Positions 1-8,795 of a stretch of DNA of 64,000 nucleotides are shown in pieces (position 1 is the stretch's first letter; every line of letters starts with the position of its first letter). Source of the stretch: Terracoccus sp. 273MFTsu3.1. Lineage in GTDB: Bacteria; Actinomycetota; Actinomycetes; Actinomycetales; Dermatophilaceae. Location of the stretch: contig NZ_KB911820.1 of the NCBI RefSeq assembly GCF_000383675.1, positions 620,001 to 684,000 on the forward strand, written 5' to 3'. Both the position numbers and the translations under genes were made by a program. The notes beneath the pieces were generated by a model that ran no database searches, was not told where the DNA came from, and saw only the letters and a program-made list of their open reading frames with translations.

Positions 1-797
1 AGGAGCGGCTCGATGACGTCACGGACGATCGGGTTGCGGTGCATCGGCAGGAGCACCTGCAGGTCGGGTCGGTCGAGCGCGAGGTGCCGGATCGCGGTCA
101 TCGTCTCGACCATCCGGGGCCCCCACGACTCACGGCGGTGGGAGGTGACGAGGAGCAGGTCGCGCCCACCCGCCGCGTCCTCGACGGCCTCGGCCACGCG
201 AGGGTCCTCGAACTCGACGGGCTGGGCGGTCGTCCACTGGAGCGCGTCGATGACGGTGTTGCCGGTGACGGGCACGCGGCCCGCGTCGATCGACTCGCGG
301 ACGAGGTTCACCTTCGATGTCGCCGTCGGGGCGAGGTGCAGGTCGGCGAGCGGCGCGGTGAGGCGTCGGTTGGCCTCCTCGGGGAAGGGCGATCGCACGT
401 CACCCGTGCGCAGTCCTGCCTCGAGGTGCACCACGGGGATGTGCTCGTAGAAGGCGGCGAGCCCCGTCGCGAGCACCGTCGTCGTGTCGCCCTGGACGAC
501 GACGACGTCGGGCCGCGTCTCCCGCAGGAGCGCGGACGTGGCGAGGACCGTGCGGGCCGTGATCTCGGCGAGCGTCGCTCCGGGGGCCATGAGGTCGAGG
601 TCGTGGGCCGGGCGGATCCCGAAGAGCGCGTTGACCTGGTCGAGCATCTCGCGGTGCTGGCCGGTCACGGCCACGACCGGCTCGATGCGGTCGTCGGCCT
701 CGAGGGCCGCGACGAGCGGCGCCATCTTGATCGCCTCCGGGCGGGTCCCGTAGACGGTCATGACGCGGTGACGGGCGGTGGACTGTGCAGTGGTCAT
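1..797 (-). CDS. wecB: UDP-N-acetylglucosamine 2-epimerase (non-hydrolysing), C-terminus cut by window edge
   Basis: Converts UDP-GlcNAc to UDP-ManNAc, the precursor of N-acetylmannosaminuronic acid for surface polysaccharide. The visible ~265 residues start MTTAQSTARHRVMTVYGTRP and contain the family signature TRPEAIKM near residue 18, GQHREML, a VQGDTTT segment, HLEAGLRTG, FPEEANRR and TSHRRE. These are the UDP-sugar 2-epimerase hallmarks. Normal length is about 370 residues, so roughly 100 C-terminal residues lie outside the window. The start at 797 has a GAAGGGG-like ribosome site upstream; a second Met at 761 is the alternative. It lies 14 nt downstream of wecC in the same direction and is the last visible gene of the operon. 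Confidence 0.93.
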   Translation of the reverse strand, partial: MTTAQSTARHRVMTVYGTRPEAIKMAPLVAALEADDRIEPVVAVTGQHREMLDQVNALFGIRPAHDLDLMAPGATLAEITARTVLATSALLRETRPDVVVVQGDTTTVLATGLAAFYEHIPVVHLEAGLRTGDVRSPFPEEANRRLTAPLADLHLAPTATSKVNLVRESIDAGRVPVTGNTVIDALQWTTAQPVEFEDPRVAEAVEDAAGGRDLLLVTSHRRESWGPRMVETMTAIRHLALDRPDLQVLLPMHRNPIVRDVIEPL

Positions 798-811
798 GGT
801 CCGGATCCCCT

Positions 812-2071
812 TCAGCGCCAGAGGCCGCGGGTGTCGACGAGCTCGCGACCGCGGAGGTCGCCGAGGCTGATGGACCGGAAGGCGGCGTGGTCGACGAGGA
901 GGACGACGACGTCCGCCTCGTCGATGGCGTCCGCGGTCGCAGCGAGCTCGACGTTCGGCCGGGCGGCCAGGGTCGGGGGCAACGCGTCGACATGAGGCTC
1001 GACGGCGAGGACCCGGGCCCCGGCGAGCTCGGCGGCGAGCGTCTCGGTGATGAGCAGGGCCGGCGACTCGCGCAGGTCGTCGATGTCCGCCTTGAACGCG
1101 AGGCCGAGGCAGGCGACGGTCGCGCCCTGTCCGTCCCCGCGGCCCGCGGCCACGAGGGCGTCGGACACCTTCCGGATGACGGTGCCCGGGCGGGCGTCGT
1201 TGGTCTCGCGGGCGGCGCGGATGATCCTCGCCTGCTCGGGCGCGGCCGAGACGATGAACCAGGGGTCGACGGCGATGCAGTGGCCGCCGACGCCGGGTCC
1301 GGGCTGGAGGATGTTGACCCGCGGGTGGTGGTTGGCCATCGAGATGACCTCCCAGACGTCGAGGCCGATGTGCTCGCAGATCTCGGCCAGCTCGTTGGCG
1401 AAGGCGATGTTGACGTCACGGAACGCGTTCTCGGTCAGCTTGGACATCTCGGCCGACTTCGCGTCGGTGAGGATGATCTCGCCGGTGACGAAGAGCCGGT
1501 AGACCTCGGCGGCGCGCAGCGCGCACTCGGGTGAGAGCCCGCCGACGATGCGGTCGTTGGAGAAGATCTCGACCATGATCCGGCCGGGCAGCACGCGCTC
1601 CGGGCAGTGTGCGAGGTGGACGTCCGACATGCCGCCCATGTGGGGCAGCTTGAGGTCGGGGCGCAGGTCCGAGATCCACTCGGAGATCAGCTCGGTCGTG
1701 CCGGGTGGCGACGTCGACTCGAGGATGACGACCTCCCCGCCACGGAGCATCGGCGCGATGGCCTCGGTCGCCGCGCGCACGTGCCGCAGGTCGGGCTCGT
1801 GGTCACCCGTGAACGGGGTCGGCACGGCGATGAGGTAGACGGACGCGTGGGGCATCGTCGTCGTCGCCGTGAGCAGGCCGTCGGCGACGGCCGAGGCGAT
1901 CGCCACGTCGAGGTTCGGCTCGACGATCGGGACGCGTCCGGCGTTGATCTCCGAGACGGTGCGCTCGTTGACGTCGACGCCCGTGACCCGTAGGCCGTGG
2001 CGGGTGAGGGCGGCGCAGGTGGGCAGGCCGATGTAGCCGAGGCCGATGACGGCGATTCCGTCCTCGAACAT
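812..2071 (-). CDS. wecC: UDP-N-acetyl-D-mannosaminuronic acid dehydrogenase
   Basis: Cytoplasmic NAD-dependent enzyme that oxidises UDP-ManNAc to UDP-ManNAcA in two steps. The 419-residue length is standard. An N-terminal Rossmann fold shows VIGLGYIGLP (glycines 10, 12 and 15). The catalytic cysteine lies in GVGGHCIAVDPWF (Cys265), and K212 in KLTEN matches the conserved catalytic lysine region. The C-terminal UDP-binding domain contains GLAFKADIDDLRESPA. It is followed 14 nt later by wecB, which supplies its substrate, and preceded by a glycosyltransferase. The presence of both wecB and wecC predicts a ManNAcA-containing glycan. WecC is preferred over UDP-glucose dehydrogenase because of the PHMGGMSDVHLAHCPERV region and the wecB neighbour. 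Confidence 0.93.
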   Translation of the reverse strand: MFEDGIAVIGLGYIGLPTCAALTRHGLRVTGVDVNERTVSEINAGRVPIVEPNLDVAIASAVADGLLTATTTMPHASVYLIAVPTPFTGDHEPDLRHVRAATEAIAPMLRGGEVVILESTSPPGTTELISEWISDLRPDLKLPHMGGMSDVHLAHCPERVLPGRIMVEIFSNDRIVGGLSPECALRAAEVYRLFVTGEIILTDAKSAEMSKLTENAFRDVNIAFANELAEICEHIGLDVWEVISMANHHPRVNILQPGPGVGGHCIAVDPWFIVSAAPEQARIIRAARETNDARPGTVIRKVSDALVAAGRGDGQGATVACLGLAFKADIDDLRESPALLITETLAAELAGARVLAVEPHVDALPPTLAARPNVELAATADAIDEADVVVLLVDHAAFRSISLGDLRGRELVDTRGLWR

Positions 2072-2089
2072 GTGGTTCTCCCTGTGCTG

Positions 2090-3292
2090 TCAGTGCTGCT
2101 GGTGAGTGGCGGGGTGGGCGTAGGTGCTGGGTCGCGCGGCGACGTCACGGGGCTCGTCCACTCCGCGGTGCCGCTGGGCGAGGTCGGTGACGTGGCGCAC
2201 GAAGTCGCGGCCGATGACGTTCCAGTCGTGGTGCTCGCGGGCGTATGCGTGTCCGGCGCGTCCGAGGGCGGCGCGCCGCTCCGGGTCGCGGGCCAGCTCG
2301 ATGAGGGCGGCGGCCGTGGCCTCGGCGTCGTCGAAGGGCACGACGATGCCGCAGCCCGACCGCTCGACGAGGTCCGCCGCGAGCGGCAGCGGCGTCGTGA
2401 TGACAGGAAGGCCGTGGGCCATGTACTCGATGACCTTCGTCGGCATCGAGTGGCGGTAGTTCGGGCGGTCCTCGAGCAGCGACAGGCCGGCGAGTGCGCC
2501 GTCGAGCATCGGCAGGGCCCGCGCGCTCGGCACGAAGCCGTGGTGCACGACGTGGCCGCACTTGACGCCCCAGTCGAGGGTGTCGGTGGTGCGGGCATCA
2601 CGGGCGCCGCCGATGATCTCGACCTTGACCTCGCCCCGGGTCGCGACCGTGAGCAGGCGTCCGGTCTGCAGGAGGGTCGCCGCCCCGCGGGCCATCGTCA
2701 GCGAGCCGAGGTAGACCGCTCGCGACGACCCCGGCGGGGGCGCCGTGGCGGGGACGCGCACCGTGTTGGGCACGACGACGTGGTCGCGCTCGAAGCGGTC
2801 GGAGTAGGCGTACTCGGCGAGGATCAGCTCGTGGTGCCGTTCGGCGTGCCGCTCGATGGCGCGAGCCGCGCGGGCCAGGGGAGCGCGGGCCCGCGCCGGC
2901 ACCCAGGGCTTGGCCTCGATGGCGGCAGCGGTGTCCTCGTGGACGTCCCACACGAGGTTGTCCAGACGCAGACCCGCTGCGGCGGCGACGATCTCGGGGT
3001 CGTGGACGAGCACGACGTCGTGGTCGCGGGCCTCGTGGGCGAGCAGGCGCCGGGCCGCGCGGAACGCCTCGCCGCGCGAGCGCCCGGTGGCGTGCGGGAG
3101 GTCGACCGGGCGCAGGCCGGCCACGTCGGGGAGGTCGACCCCGTGCGCGACGAAGGGGGCGGCATACGTGACCTGCACCCCGGCGTCGAGGAGCGCGCCG
3201 ATCTCGCGGTGCCGGATGCGGGCGTCCTCCGGGTGGTGCACGACGGTGACGACGAGGGCGCTCAGCGGGCGTGCGGGGGCACGGGGGCTCAC
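2090..3292 (-). CDS. GT-B glycosyltransferase (group 1/GT4-like)
   Basis: A 400-residue predicted cytoplasmic glycosyltransferase for the polysaccharide made by this operon. It opens with MSPRAPARPLSALVVTVVHH, followed by an HDPEIV segment. The C-terminal nucleotide-sugar domain has VYLGSLTMARG, the region around NYRHSMPTKVIEYMAHGLPV and TTPLPLA. This resembles the EX7E region of GT4 enzymes, with E at IEYMA. The GTG start at 3292 overlaps the ATPase stop as GTGA, which fixes the start and indicates translational coupling. An upstream ATG at 3394 would bury 100 nt inside the ATPase gene and was rejected. The sugar donor and acceptor cannot be read from the sequence. Confidence 0.85.
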   Translation of the reverse strand: MSPRAPARPLSALVVTVVHHPEDARIRHREIGALLDAGVQVTYAAPFVAHGVDLPDVAGLRPVDLPHATGRSRGEAFRAARRLLAHEARDHDVVLVHDPEIVAAAAGLRLDNLVWDVHEDTAAAIEAKPWVPARARAPLARAARAIERHAERHHELILAEYAYSDRFERDHVVVPNTVRVPATAPPPGSSRAVYLGSLTMARGAATLLQTGRLLTVATRGEVKVEIIGGARDARTTDTLDWGVKCGHVVHHGFVPSARALPMLDGALAGLSLLEDRPNYRHSMPTKVIEYMAHGLPVITTPLPLAADLVERSGCGIVVPFDDAEATAAALIELARDPERRAALGRAGHAYAREHHDWNVIGRDFVRHVTDLAQRHRGVDEPRDVAARPSTYAHPATHQQH

Positions 3293-4083
3293 GCGGTGGC
3301 CTTCCGGTGGGACTGCTCGTAGGCGCGGACGACCTCGTCGGTGGGGCCGTCCATGACGAGTCGGCCCTGCTCCATCCACAGCACGCGGTCGCACGACTCG
3401 CGGATCGCCGCGTTGCTGTGGCTGACGAGGAAGACGGTGCTCGCGTCGCGGCGGATCTCGGCGATGCGGTCGCGGCTGCGGGCCTGGAACTCGGCGTCGC
3501 CGGTCGCGAGCGCCTCGTCGATCATGAGGATGTCGGGGGCGGCAGCCGTCGAGATCGCGAAGCGCAGCCGCGCCCCCATGCCCGACGAGTAGGCGCTCAT
3601 CGGCAGGTTGACGAAGTCCCCGATGCCGCTGAAGTCGACGATGTCGTCGTAGCGCTCACGGACCTGGCGCGGCGTCAGGCCGAGCGCGAGACCGCCGATC
3701 ATGACGTTCTTCGCACCGGTCAGGCCCGTGAGCAGCACGGCGTTGACGCCGAGGAGCGACGGGCGCCCGGAGGCCCAGACGCGCCCGTTCGTCGGGGGCA
3801 TGAGCCCCGCGACGGCGCGCAGCAGCGTGCTCTTGCCTGACCCGTTGCGACCGATGATGCCGACGGCCTCGCCGTGGTTGACGACGAACGAGACGTCCTT
3901 GACGGCGTGCACCTTGCGCACCGAGCTGACCGGGTTGCGCTTCGTCAGCAGGCGCTCGACGAGCGGCAGCTCGCCGCCCGTGTCGGTGCCCTTCTGCTTG
4001 GCCCCGAAGACCGTGTAGACGATGTCGAGCCCCGAGCACACGACGCTCGGCGACGTCGTGTCGGCCACGTCAGCTGCTTCCAT
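3289..4083 (-). CDS. Polysaccharide ABC-2 exporter, ATP-binding subunit (Wzt/TagH/KpsT type)
   Basis: ATPase that powers export of a lipid-linked polysaccharide through the permease encoded just upstream. The 264 residues hold a single ABC domain with Walker A GRNGSGKST (78-86), a divergent signature YSSGM (165-169) and Walker B ILMIDE (185-190). The H-loop histidine is residue 222. The N-terminus has the extended loop (residues 25-55) typical of polysaccharide and teichoic acid exporters. It lacks the C-terminal carbohydrate-binding domain of long Wzt proteins, so it is the short type. The gene overlaps the permease gene by 14 nt and the downstream glycosyltransferase by 4 nt. Confidence 0.9.
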   Translation of the reverse strand: MEAADVADTTSPSVVCSGLDIVYTVFGAKQKGTDTGGELPLVERLLTKRNPVSSVRKVHAVKDVSFVVNHGEAVGIIGRNGSGKSTLLRAVAGLMPPTNGRVWASGRPSLLGVNAVLLTGLTGAKNVMIGGLALGLTPRQVRERYDDIVDFSGIGDFVNLPMSAYSSGMGARLRFAISTAAAPDILMIDEALATGDAEFQARSRDRIAEIRRDASTVFLVSHSNAAIRESCDRVLWMEQGRLVMDGPTDEVVRAYEQSHRKATA

Positions 4084-4993
4084 AGCGACCCTCCCCGCGC
4101 CAGAAGAAGACGATTCCCGTCACGCTGAGCGCGACGCCCCAGGCCGCGGCGGCGACCCAGCTGCCCCACGTCAGCGGGTACTGGTCCATCAGCGCCTCGC
4201 GGGCGGTCGTCATGCTGACGGCGAGCGGCTGGTAGAGCAGGACCGCGCTGAGCAGGCCGTGCCCCGCGTAGTGCGGGATCGAGAAGAAGACGCCGGAGAC
4301 GTACCGGGCGAGGCGCACGCCGACCGGCACGAGGTTGGCCGAGTCCCGGGCCGCGTTGACGACGCGGGCGAGGAAGAAGGCGAGGCCGAGGTTGATGAGG
4401 CTCTGGAAGACGAGCGCGACGGGGAACAGCAGCCAATGCGGCGAGAACGGCTCTCCCGTGAGCGGGATCATGACCATGAGCACGGCGAAGGCCGGGACGT
4501 TGACGAGGAACTGGGTCAGCGTCACGGAGATGGGCAGCACGGCCCGGGGGAAGCGCAATGCGCGCACGAGCCCGATCTGCCCGACGACCGCCCGCGAGCC
4601 GGCGATGATCGCGCTCGCGGAGTAGCCGAAGACGAAGATGCCGATGGTGAGGAACGCGATGTAGTTCGACGTGCCGCCGCGGGTCTTGAGCAGCAGGCCG
4701 AAGATCAGGTAGTAGGACCCGACGAGGAGCAGCGGGTTGAGGACCGCCCACAGCTGGCCGAGGTAGTTGTTCTGGTTCGTCGCCCAGGCCTGCGCCGACG
4801 ACAGGTGCCAGACGAGGTGGCGATAGCTCCACACCTCACGGGCGTAGCCGAGCAGGCCCGGTCGCACGCCCAGCTCCTCGAGACCGGCCCCGCGCGCCAG
4901 AGCCGCGGCCTCCTCGGGGGTGAGCCGTGCCGGCTCGGTCCGTGCCGCCGGCGCCTCGACGTCCTCCACCACGTTGCTGTGCCCGATCGTCAT
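4070..4993 (-). CDS. Polysaccharide ABC-2 exporter, membrane permease (Wzm/TagG type)
   Basis: Membrane half of the exporter. The 307 residues have about six transmembrane segments after a ~90-residue cytoplasmic N-terminus. Typical ABC-2 family features are the segment around NYLGQLWAVLNPLLLVGSYY, IFVFGYSASAI, RALRFPRAVLP and the late VFFSIPH...LYQPLAVSM region. The start codon at 4993 (MTIGHSNVVEDVE) forms an ATGA overlap with the stop of the upstream glycosyltransferase, which supports this start over the in-frame ATG at 5053. Glycan assembly and export are therefore encoded in one coupled transcript. The transported glycan probably contains ManNAcA, judging from wecB and wecC; this is an inference. 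Confidence 0.9.
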   Translation of the reverse strand: MTIGHSNVVEDVEAPAARTEPARLTPEEAAALARGAGLEELGVRPGLLGYAREVWSYRHLVWHLSSAQAWATNQNNYLGQLWAVLNPLLLVGSYYLIFGLLLKTRGGTSNYIAFLTIGIFVFGYSASAIIAGSRAVVGQIGLVRALRFPRAVLPISVTLTQFLVNVPAFAVLMVMIPLTGEPFSPHWLLFPVALVFQSLINLGLAFFLARVVNAARDSANLVPVGVRLARYVSGVFFSIPHYAGHGLLSAVLLYQPLAVSMTTAREALMDQYPLTWGSWVAAAAWGVALSVTGIVFFWRGEGRYGSS

Positions 4994-6825
4994 GCCGCCA
5001 CCGCCTGCACCTGCTCGTAGACCTGTCCGTATGCCGCCGCGGCCACCGACCACGTCCGCTCGCTCGCGACGTGGTCGCGTCCGTTCGCCCCGAGCCGGTG
5101 ACGACGGCCCGGGTCGGCGACGAGCTCGCCCAGCGCCTGCGCGAGCAGCTCAGGGTCGGCGCCGCTGACGACGACCCCGCGATCCGGTCCGACGAGCTCG
5201 CGCAGCGGCGGGAGGTCCGTGACGACGACAGGACGTCCGAGCGCCATCGCCTCGAAGGGCTTGAGGGGCGGCACGAGGGCGGTGACCGGCGTCGCCCGGC
5301 GGGGCACGCAGAAGACGTCGATGGCCGCGTGGTGCTCGTGGGTGCGGCCGTGCGGCACCCGTCCGGTGAGGACGAAGCGCGTCCTCGTGCCCGACCGGCG
5401 CAGCTCGGCGGCGCGGCGTGTCAGGCGCTCGCGGGCGGGACCGTCCCCGACGACGAGGACGACGAGCCGGGCGTCGTCGAGCAGGCCACCCGCGTCGAGG
5501 AGCACGTCGAGGCCCTCGTAGGCGTTGAGGGTCGACACCGTGCCGACGACGACGTCGGTGGGGCGGATGTCGAGGGCCTGGCGCACGGGCCCGCCGTCGA
5601 CGACGTCGGTGAGCAGGGCGTCGGGGACGCAGTTGCCGACGACGTGGACCCGTGACGGGTCGACGCCGCGCGCGACGACGTCGTCACGCATGCTCTGCGA
5701 GAGGGTGACGACGGCGTCGGCGAGCGAGAGGCAGCGCGTCTCGGTCCGGCGGGTCCAGCGGTAGAAGTCGCTGTCGGCGTCTCCGCCGCGTGTGCGCCAC
5801 GTGTCCTCGAGGAACCCACGGGCCTCGTAGACCACGGGCACCCCGAGGCGCCGACCGGCGAGCAGGGCGGCCTGTGCGTTGACGTGCTTCGAGTGGGCGT
5901 GGAGGACGTCGGCACCCACGGAGCGGGCGAGCGCGGCGACCGTGACGGCATACGCCTGCAGGTGGCGGTCCGGGAGGTCGAGCCGGCGTCCGGCCGCGAG
6001 GTCGCGGTGGTAGGGCACGCCTGCGAGCGTCGTGAACGGCGCGGCGCCGAGGTGTCCCTGAGCCACGGGGAAGCCCGGCGGGGTGCACACGTGGGCGTCG
6101 ATCCCGGCGGTGCGCTGCGCGGAGACGAGGCCCTGCGTGCGCACCGTATAGCCGGCCTGCACCTCGGGAAGCGAGTTCGTGACGACGTGGACGACGGAGG
6201 TGCGGCCGGCCGTGGCCAGAGCCCGGCGGGGACCGTCGGTCGCGGCGGGCAGTCCGTCGATGGCCGCGCCCGTCAGGACGGAGCGCTCGCCGACGAGCCA
6301 GCGGCGATGCGCTCGGGCGGCCGGGTTGCGCAGGCCCTCGAGGGCGCGCTGCGCACCGCCGACGTCGCCCGCGGCGTGCGCGAGGTAGGCGGCGGCAGAC
6401 CCGGTGGTCGCCTTCCTGAAATCGCTTGCGGGGCCGTCGATCCCGGCCAGCTGGCCCGTCGCGGCCGCAGCCGCGAGGAGGTGCTGTGCCCGGCGGGGAC
6501 CCGCGCCACGAAGCTCATCCGTGAGGCGGCGCCGGGCGAGCTCGCGCTGTCCGGAGGCCGCCGCGGCGATGACGGACAGCGGCCCGCGGCTGCGCCGGCT
6601 CAGCTCGCGCTGGGCGCCTGCCGGGAGCACCCGGGCGCCGACCCACACCGCCTGCCACGGGTTGCGGGCGAGGTGGGAGCGGGCCACGCACGCGGCGACG
6701 GGAAGGTTGGCGACGAGCAGTGCCGTCGTGGTCGGGACGTCACCAACTGTTCGACTCCCCGTTGCATCGCGTGGACCGGGGGCGCCGAGCGCGGATGCCA
6801 CACTGGCGCCGAGTCTGGAGGTCAC
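4990..6825 (-). CDS. Large GT4 glycosyltransferase with helical N-terminal extension
   Basis: First gene of the minus-strand polysaccharide operon, about 611 residues. Residues ~1-230 form an Ala/Arg-rich, probably alpha-helical region with no motif I recognise. Residues ~245-610 are a GT-B enzyme: SVVHVVTNSLPEVQAGYT, then VLHAHSKH and VVYEARGF in the N-lobe. The C-lobe has VGTVSTLNAYEGLDVLLDA, VVGDGPARE and PLKPFEAMALGRPVVVTDLP, the donor-binding motif. The start is uncertain. GTG at 6825 is chosen because earlier in-frame codons run into the divergent gene; there is no good Shine-Dalgarno site, but a CAACGT box lies 7 nt upstream. Polysaccharide assembly is the likely role. Confidence 0.8.
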   Translation of the reverse strand: MTSRLGASVASALGAPGPRDATGSRTVGDVPTTTALLVANLPVAACVARSHLARNPWQAVWVGARVLPAGAQRELSRRSRGPLSVIAAAASGQRELARRRLTDELRGAGPRRAQHLLAAAAATGQLAGIDGPASDFRKATTGSAAAYLAHAAGDVGGAQRALEGLRNPAARAHRRWLVGERSVLTGAAIDGLPAATDGPRRALATAGRTSVVHVVTNSLPEVQAGYTVRTQGLVSAQRTAGIDAHVCTPPGFPVAQGHLGAAPFTTLAGVPYHRDLAAGRRLDLPDRHLQAYAVTVAALARSVGADVLHAHSKHVNAQAALLAGRRLGVPVVYEARGFLEDTWRTRGGDADSDFYRWTRRTETRCLSLADAVVTLSQSMRDDVVARGVDPSRVHVVGNCVPDALLTDVVDGGPVRQALDIRPTDVVVGTVSTLNAYEGLDVLLDAGGLLDDARLVVLVVGDGPARERLTRRAAELRRSGTRTRFVLTGRVPHGRTHEHHAAIDVFCVPRRATPVTALVPPLKPFEAMALGRPVVVTDLPPLRELVGPDRGVVVSGADPELLAQALGELVADPGRRHRLGANGRDHVASERTWSVAAAAYGQVYEQVQAVAA

Positions 6826-6901
6826 GCACCGAACGTTGCAGTCCCACCCCCAACGGCGGACCGGCCCAGGCGGAACGTCAGTCGAACAGAGAGAGAAGTT
6901 T

Positions 6902-8785
6902 GTGGTGAACACGCGGCAGCGAGTGCTGTCCGACCTCGACCGGGCTCGGAGTGCAGCAGTGCGGGCGGCCCGGGATCCCCAAGCGCGACAGGCCCTTCCG
7001 CGCAAGGTGCGCACGGAGATCGAGCGGCGACTACCCCGGGTGAGGTCGGCGCGGTTGCGCGTCGACCTGCCGCGGCCCGAGCTCCCTCGTGGTCCGGTGG
7101 CACGTCCTGAGGTCGTCGCAGCGGTCGTCCTCGACGACTTCTCCCAGCTCGCCCTGGGCTACGAGTGGACCCAGGTCTGCGTCACGCCGCAGGACTGGCG
7201 CGCCCAGCTCGCGGCACGGTCGGTCGACCTCCTGTTCGTCGAGTCGGCGTGGGCGGGCAACGGTGGCACGTGGCGCCTCGCCATGACGACCGAGGCCGGC
7301 CCGTCCGCCGAGCTGCGCGCGCTCGTCGAGCACTGCCGGGCGACAGGGATCCCGACGGTCTTCTGGAACAAGGAGGATCCGCCCAACTACGACCTCTTCG
7401 TCGAGACGGCCCGCCCCTTCGACCACGTCTTCACCGTCGACGCGGGGCGCATCCCGGACTACGAACGCGACCTCGGCCACACCCGGATCGGCCTGCTGCC
7501 CTTCGGTGCCCAGCCCCGCATCCACACGCCGGTGCGGCACGGCGCCGGCCGCACCCGCGAGGTCGCCTTCGCCGGGAGCTACTTCGCCGACAAGCACGAC
7601 GAGCGCCGCGAGCAGATGGCCTACGTCCTCGAGCCCGCCCTGCCGCTCGGGCTCGAGGTCTTCTCCCGCCTCGCCGGGCGGGACCCGCGCTACCAGTTCC
7701 CGAGGGCGTATGCCGGAGCCCTCGTCGGGAGCCTGCCGTACCGTCGCATGCTCGGCGCCTACACGGCCTACAAGGTCTTCCTCAACGTCAACTCCGTCAC
7801 CGAGTCGCCGACGATGTGCGCCCGCCGGCTCTTCGAGCTGTCCGCCGCGCAGACGCCGGTGCTCTCCGGGCCGGCCGCCTCGGTCGAGCCGTTCTTCGGT
7901 GACACGGTCCGCGTCTCCCGCAGCGCCGAGGAGACGACGCGCGAGCTGCGGGCGCTCCTCCAGCACGAGGACTACCGCGACCGGCTCGGACTGCGTGCCC
8001 ACCGCCGGGTGCTCGACGCCCACACCTACGGGCACCGCGTCGACACCGTGCTGGCCGCCGTCGGCCTCGAGACGCCGGCCCGCGACCGCGGCATCTCGGC
8101 GGTCGTCCCGACGATGCGTTCCGGCCAGGTCGACCACGTGCTGGGTTTCGTCGCGGCCCAGGCCCATGCGGAGACCGAGCTCGTCCTCGTGACGCACGGT
8201 TTCGAGCTGGGTGGCGACGACGTGCGTCGTCGGGTCGAGGCCGCCGGGCTCGACCCGAGCCGTGTGGTCGTCGTCGCGCGGCCCTCCACCGACACCCTCG
8301 GGGCGTGCATGAACGCCGGCGTCGAGGCCGCGTCCGGGCGCTACGTCGCCAAGATGGACGACGACAACGTCTACGCCGAGCACTACCTCCGCGACCTCGT
8401 CCGCGCCTTCGACTACACCGACGCCGCCGTCGTCGGGAAGTGGGCGCACTACGCGCACCTCACCGCCACGGGGGCGACGCTGCTGCGCTTCCCCGACGCG
8501 GAGCACCGCTACGTCGACCTCGTCCAGGGCGGCACCCTGCTCCTCGAGCGCGACGTCGCCGCGCGGCTGCGGTTCGAGGACCTGCCGCGCCGGGTCGACA
8601 CGACGTTCCTCGACAAGGTGCGCGCCGAGGGCGGCCGCGTCTACTCGACGGACCGCTTCAACTTCGTGTCGGTGCGCGCGTCGACACCGGACGGCCACAC
8701 GTGGCCGATCTCGGACGTCGAGCTGCTCTCTCGCCGTGGGGTCCTCGCGTTCCACGGCGACCCCACCGTCCACGTCACCGTCTGA
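6902..8785 (+). CDS. Two-domain glycosyltransferase: CgeB-like domain plus GT2 domain
   Basis: About 627 residues. The first ~390 resemble the spore maturation protein CgeB/GT1 group: a DLLFVESAW element, VFWNKEDPPNYDLF, FDHVFTVDAG and VAFAGSYFADKH, then TAYKVFLNVNSVTES and SAAQTPVLSG. Residues ~395-625 are a family 2 glycosyltransferase with ISAVVPTMRS, NAGVEAASGRYVAKMDDDN (the DxD metal and sugar-nucleotide site near residue 485) and a late GGTLLLERD. Two transferases in one chain suggest sequential sugar additions. GTG codons at 6902 and 6905 are both possible; GAGAGAAG lies 5-8 nt upstream. The gene is divergent from the export operon and 10 nt upstream of the next gene. Confidence 0.82.
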   Translation: MVNTRQRVLSDLDRARSAAVRAARDPQARQALPRKVRTEIERRLPRVRSARLRVDLPRPELPRGPVARPEVVAAVVLDDFSQLALGYEWTQVCVTPQDWRAQLAARSVDLLFVESAWAGNGGTWRLAMTTEAGPSAELRALVEHCRATGIPTVFWNKEDPPNYDLFVETARPFDHVFTVDAGRIPDYERDLGHTRIGLLPFGAQPRIHTPVRHGAGRTREVAFAGSYFADKHDERREQMAYVLEPALPLGLEVFSRLAGRDPRYQFPRAYAGALVGSLPYRRMLGAYTAYKVFLNVNSVTESPTMCARRLFELSAAQTPVLSGPAASVEPFFGDTVRVSRSAEETTRELRALLQHEDYRDRLGLRAHRRVLDAHTYGHRVDTVLAAVGLETPARDRGISAVVPTMRSGQVDHVLGFVAAQAHAETELVLVTHGFELGGDDVRRRVEAAGLDPSRVVVVARPSTDTLGACMNAGVEAASGRYVAKMDDDNVYAEHYLRDLVRAFDYTDAAVVGKWAHYAHLTATGATLLRFPDAEHRYVDLVQGGTLLLERDVAARLRFEDLPRRVDTTFLDKVRAEGGRVYSTDRFNFVSVRASTPDGHTWPISDVELLSRRGVLAFHGDPTVHVTV

Positions 8786-8795
8786 GGGACCCACC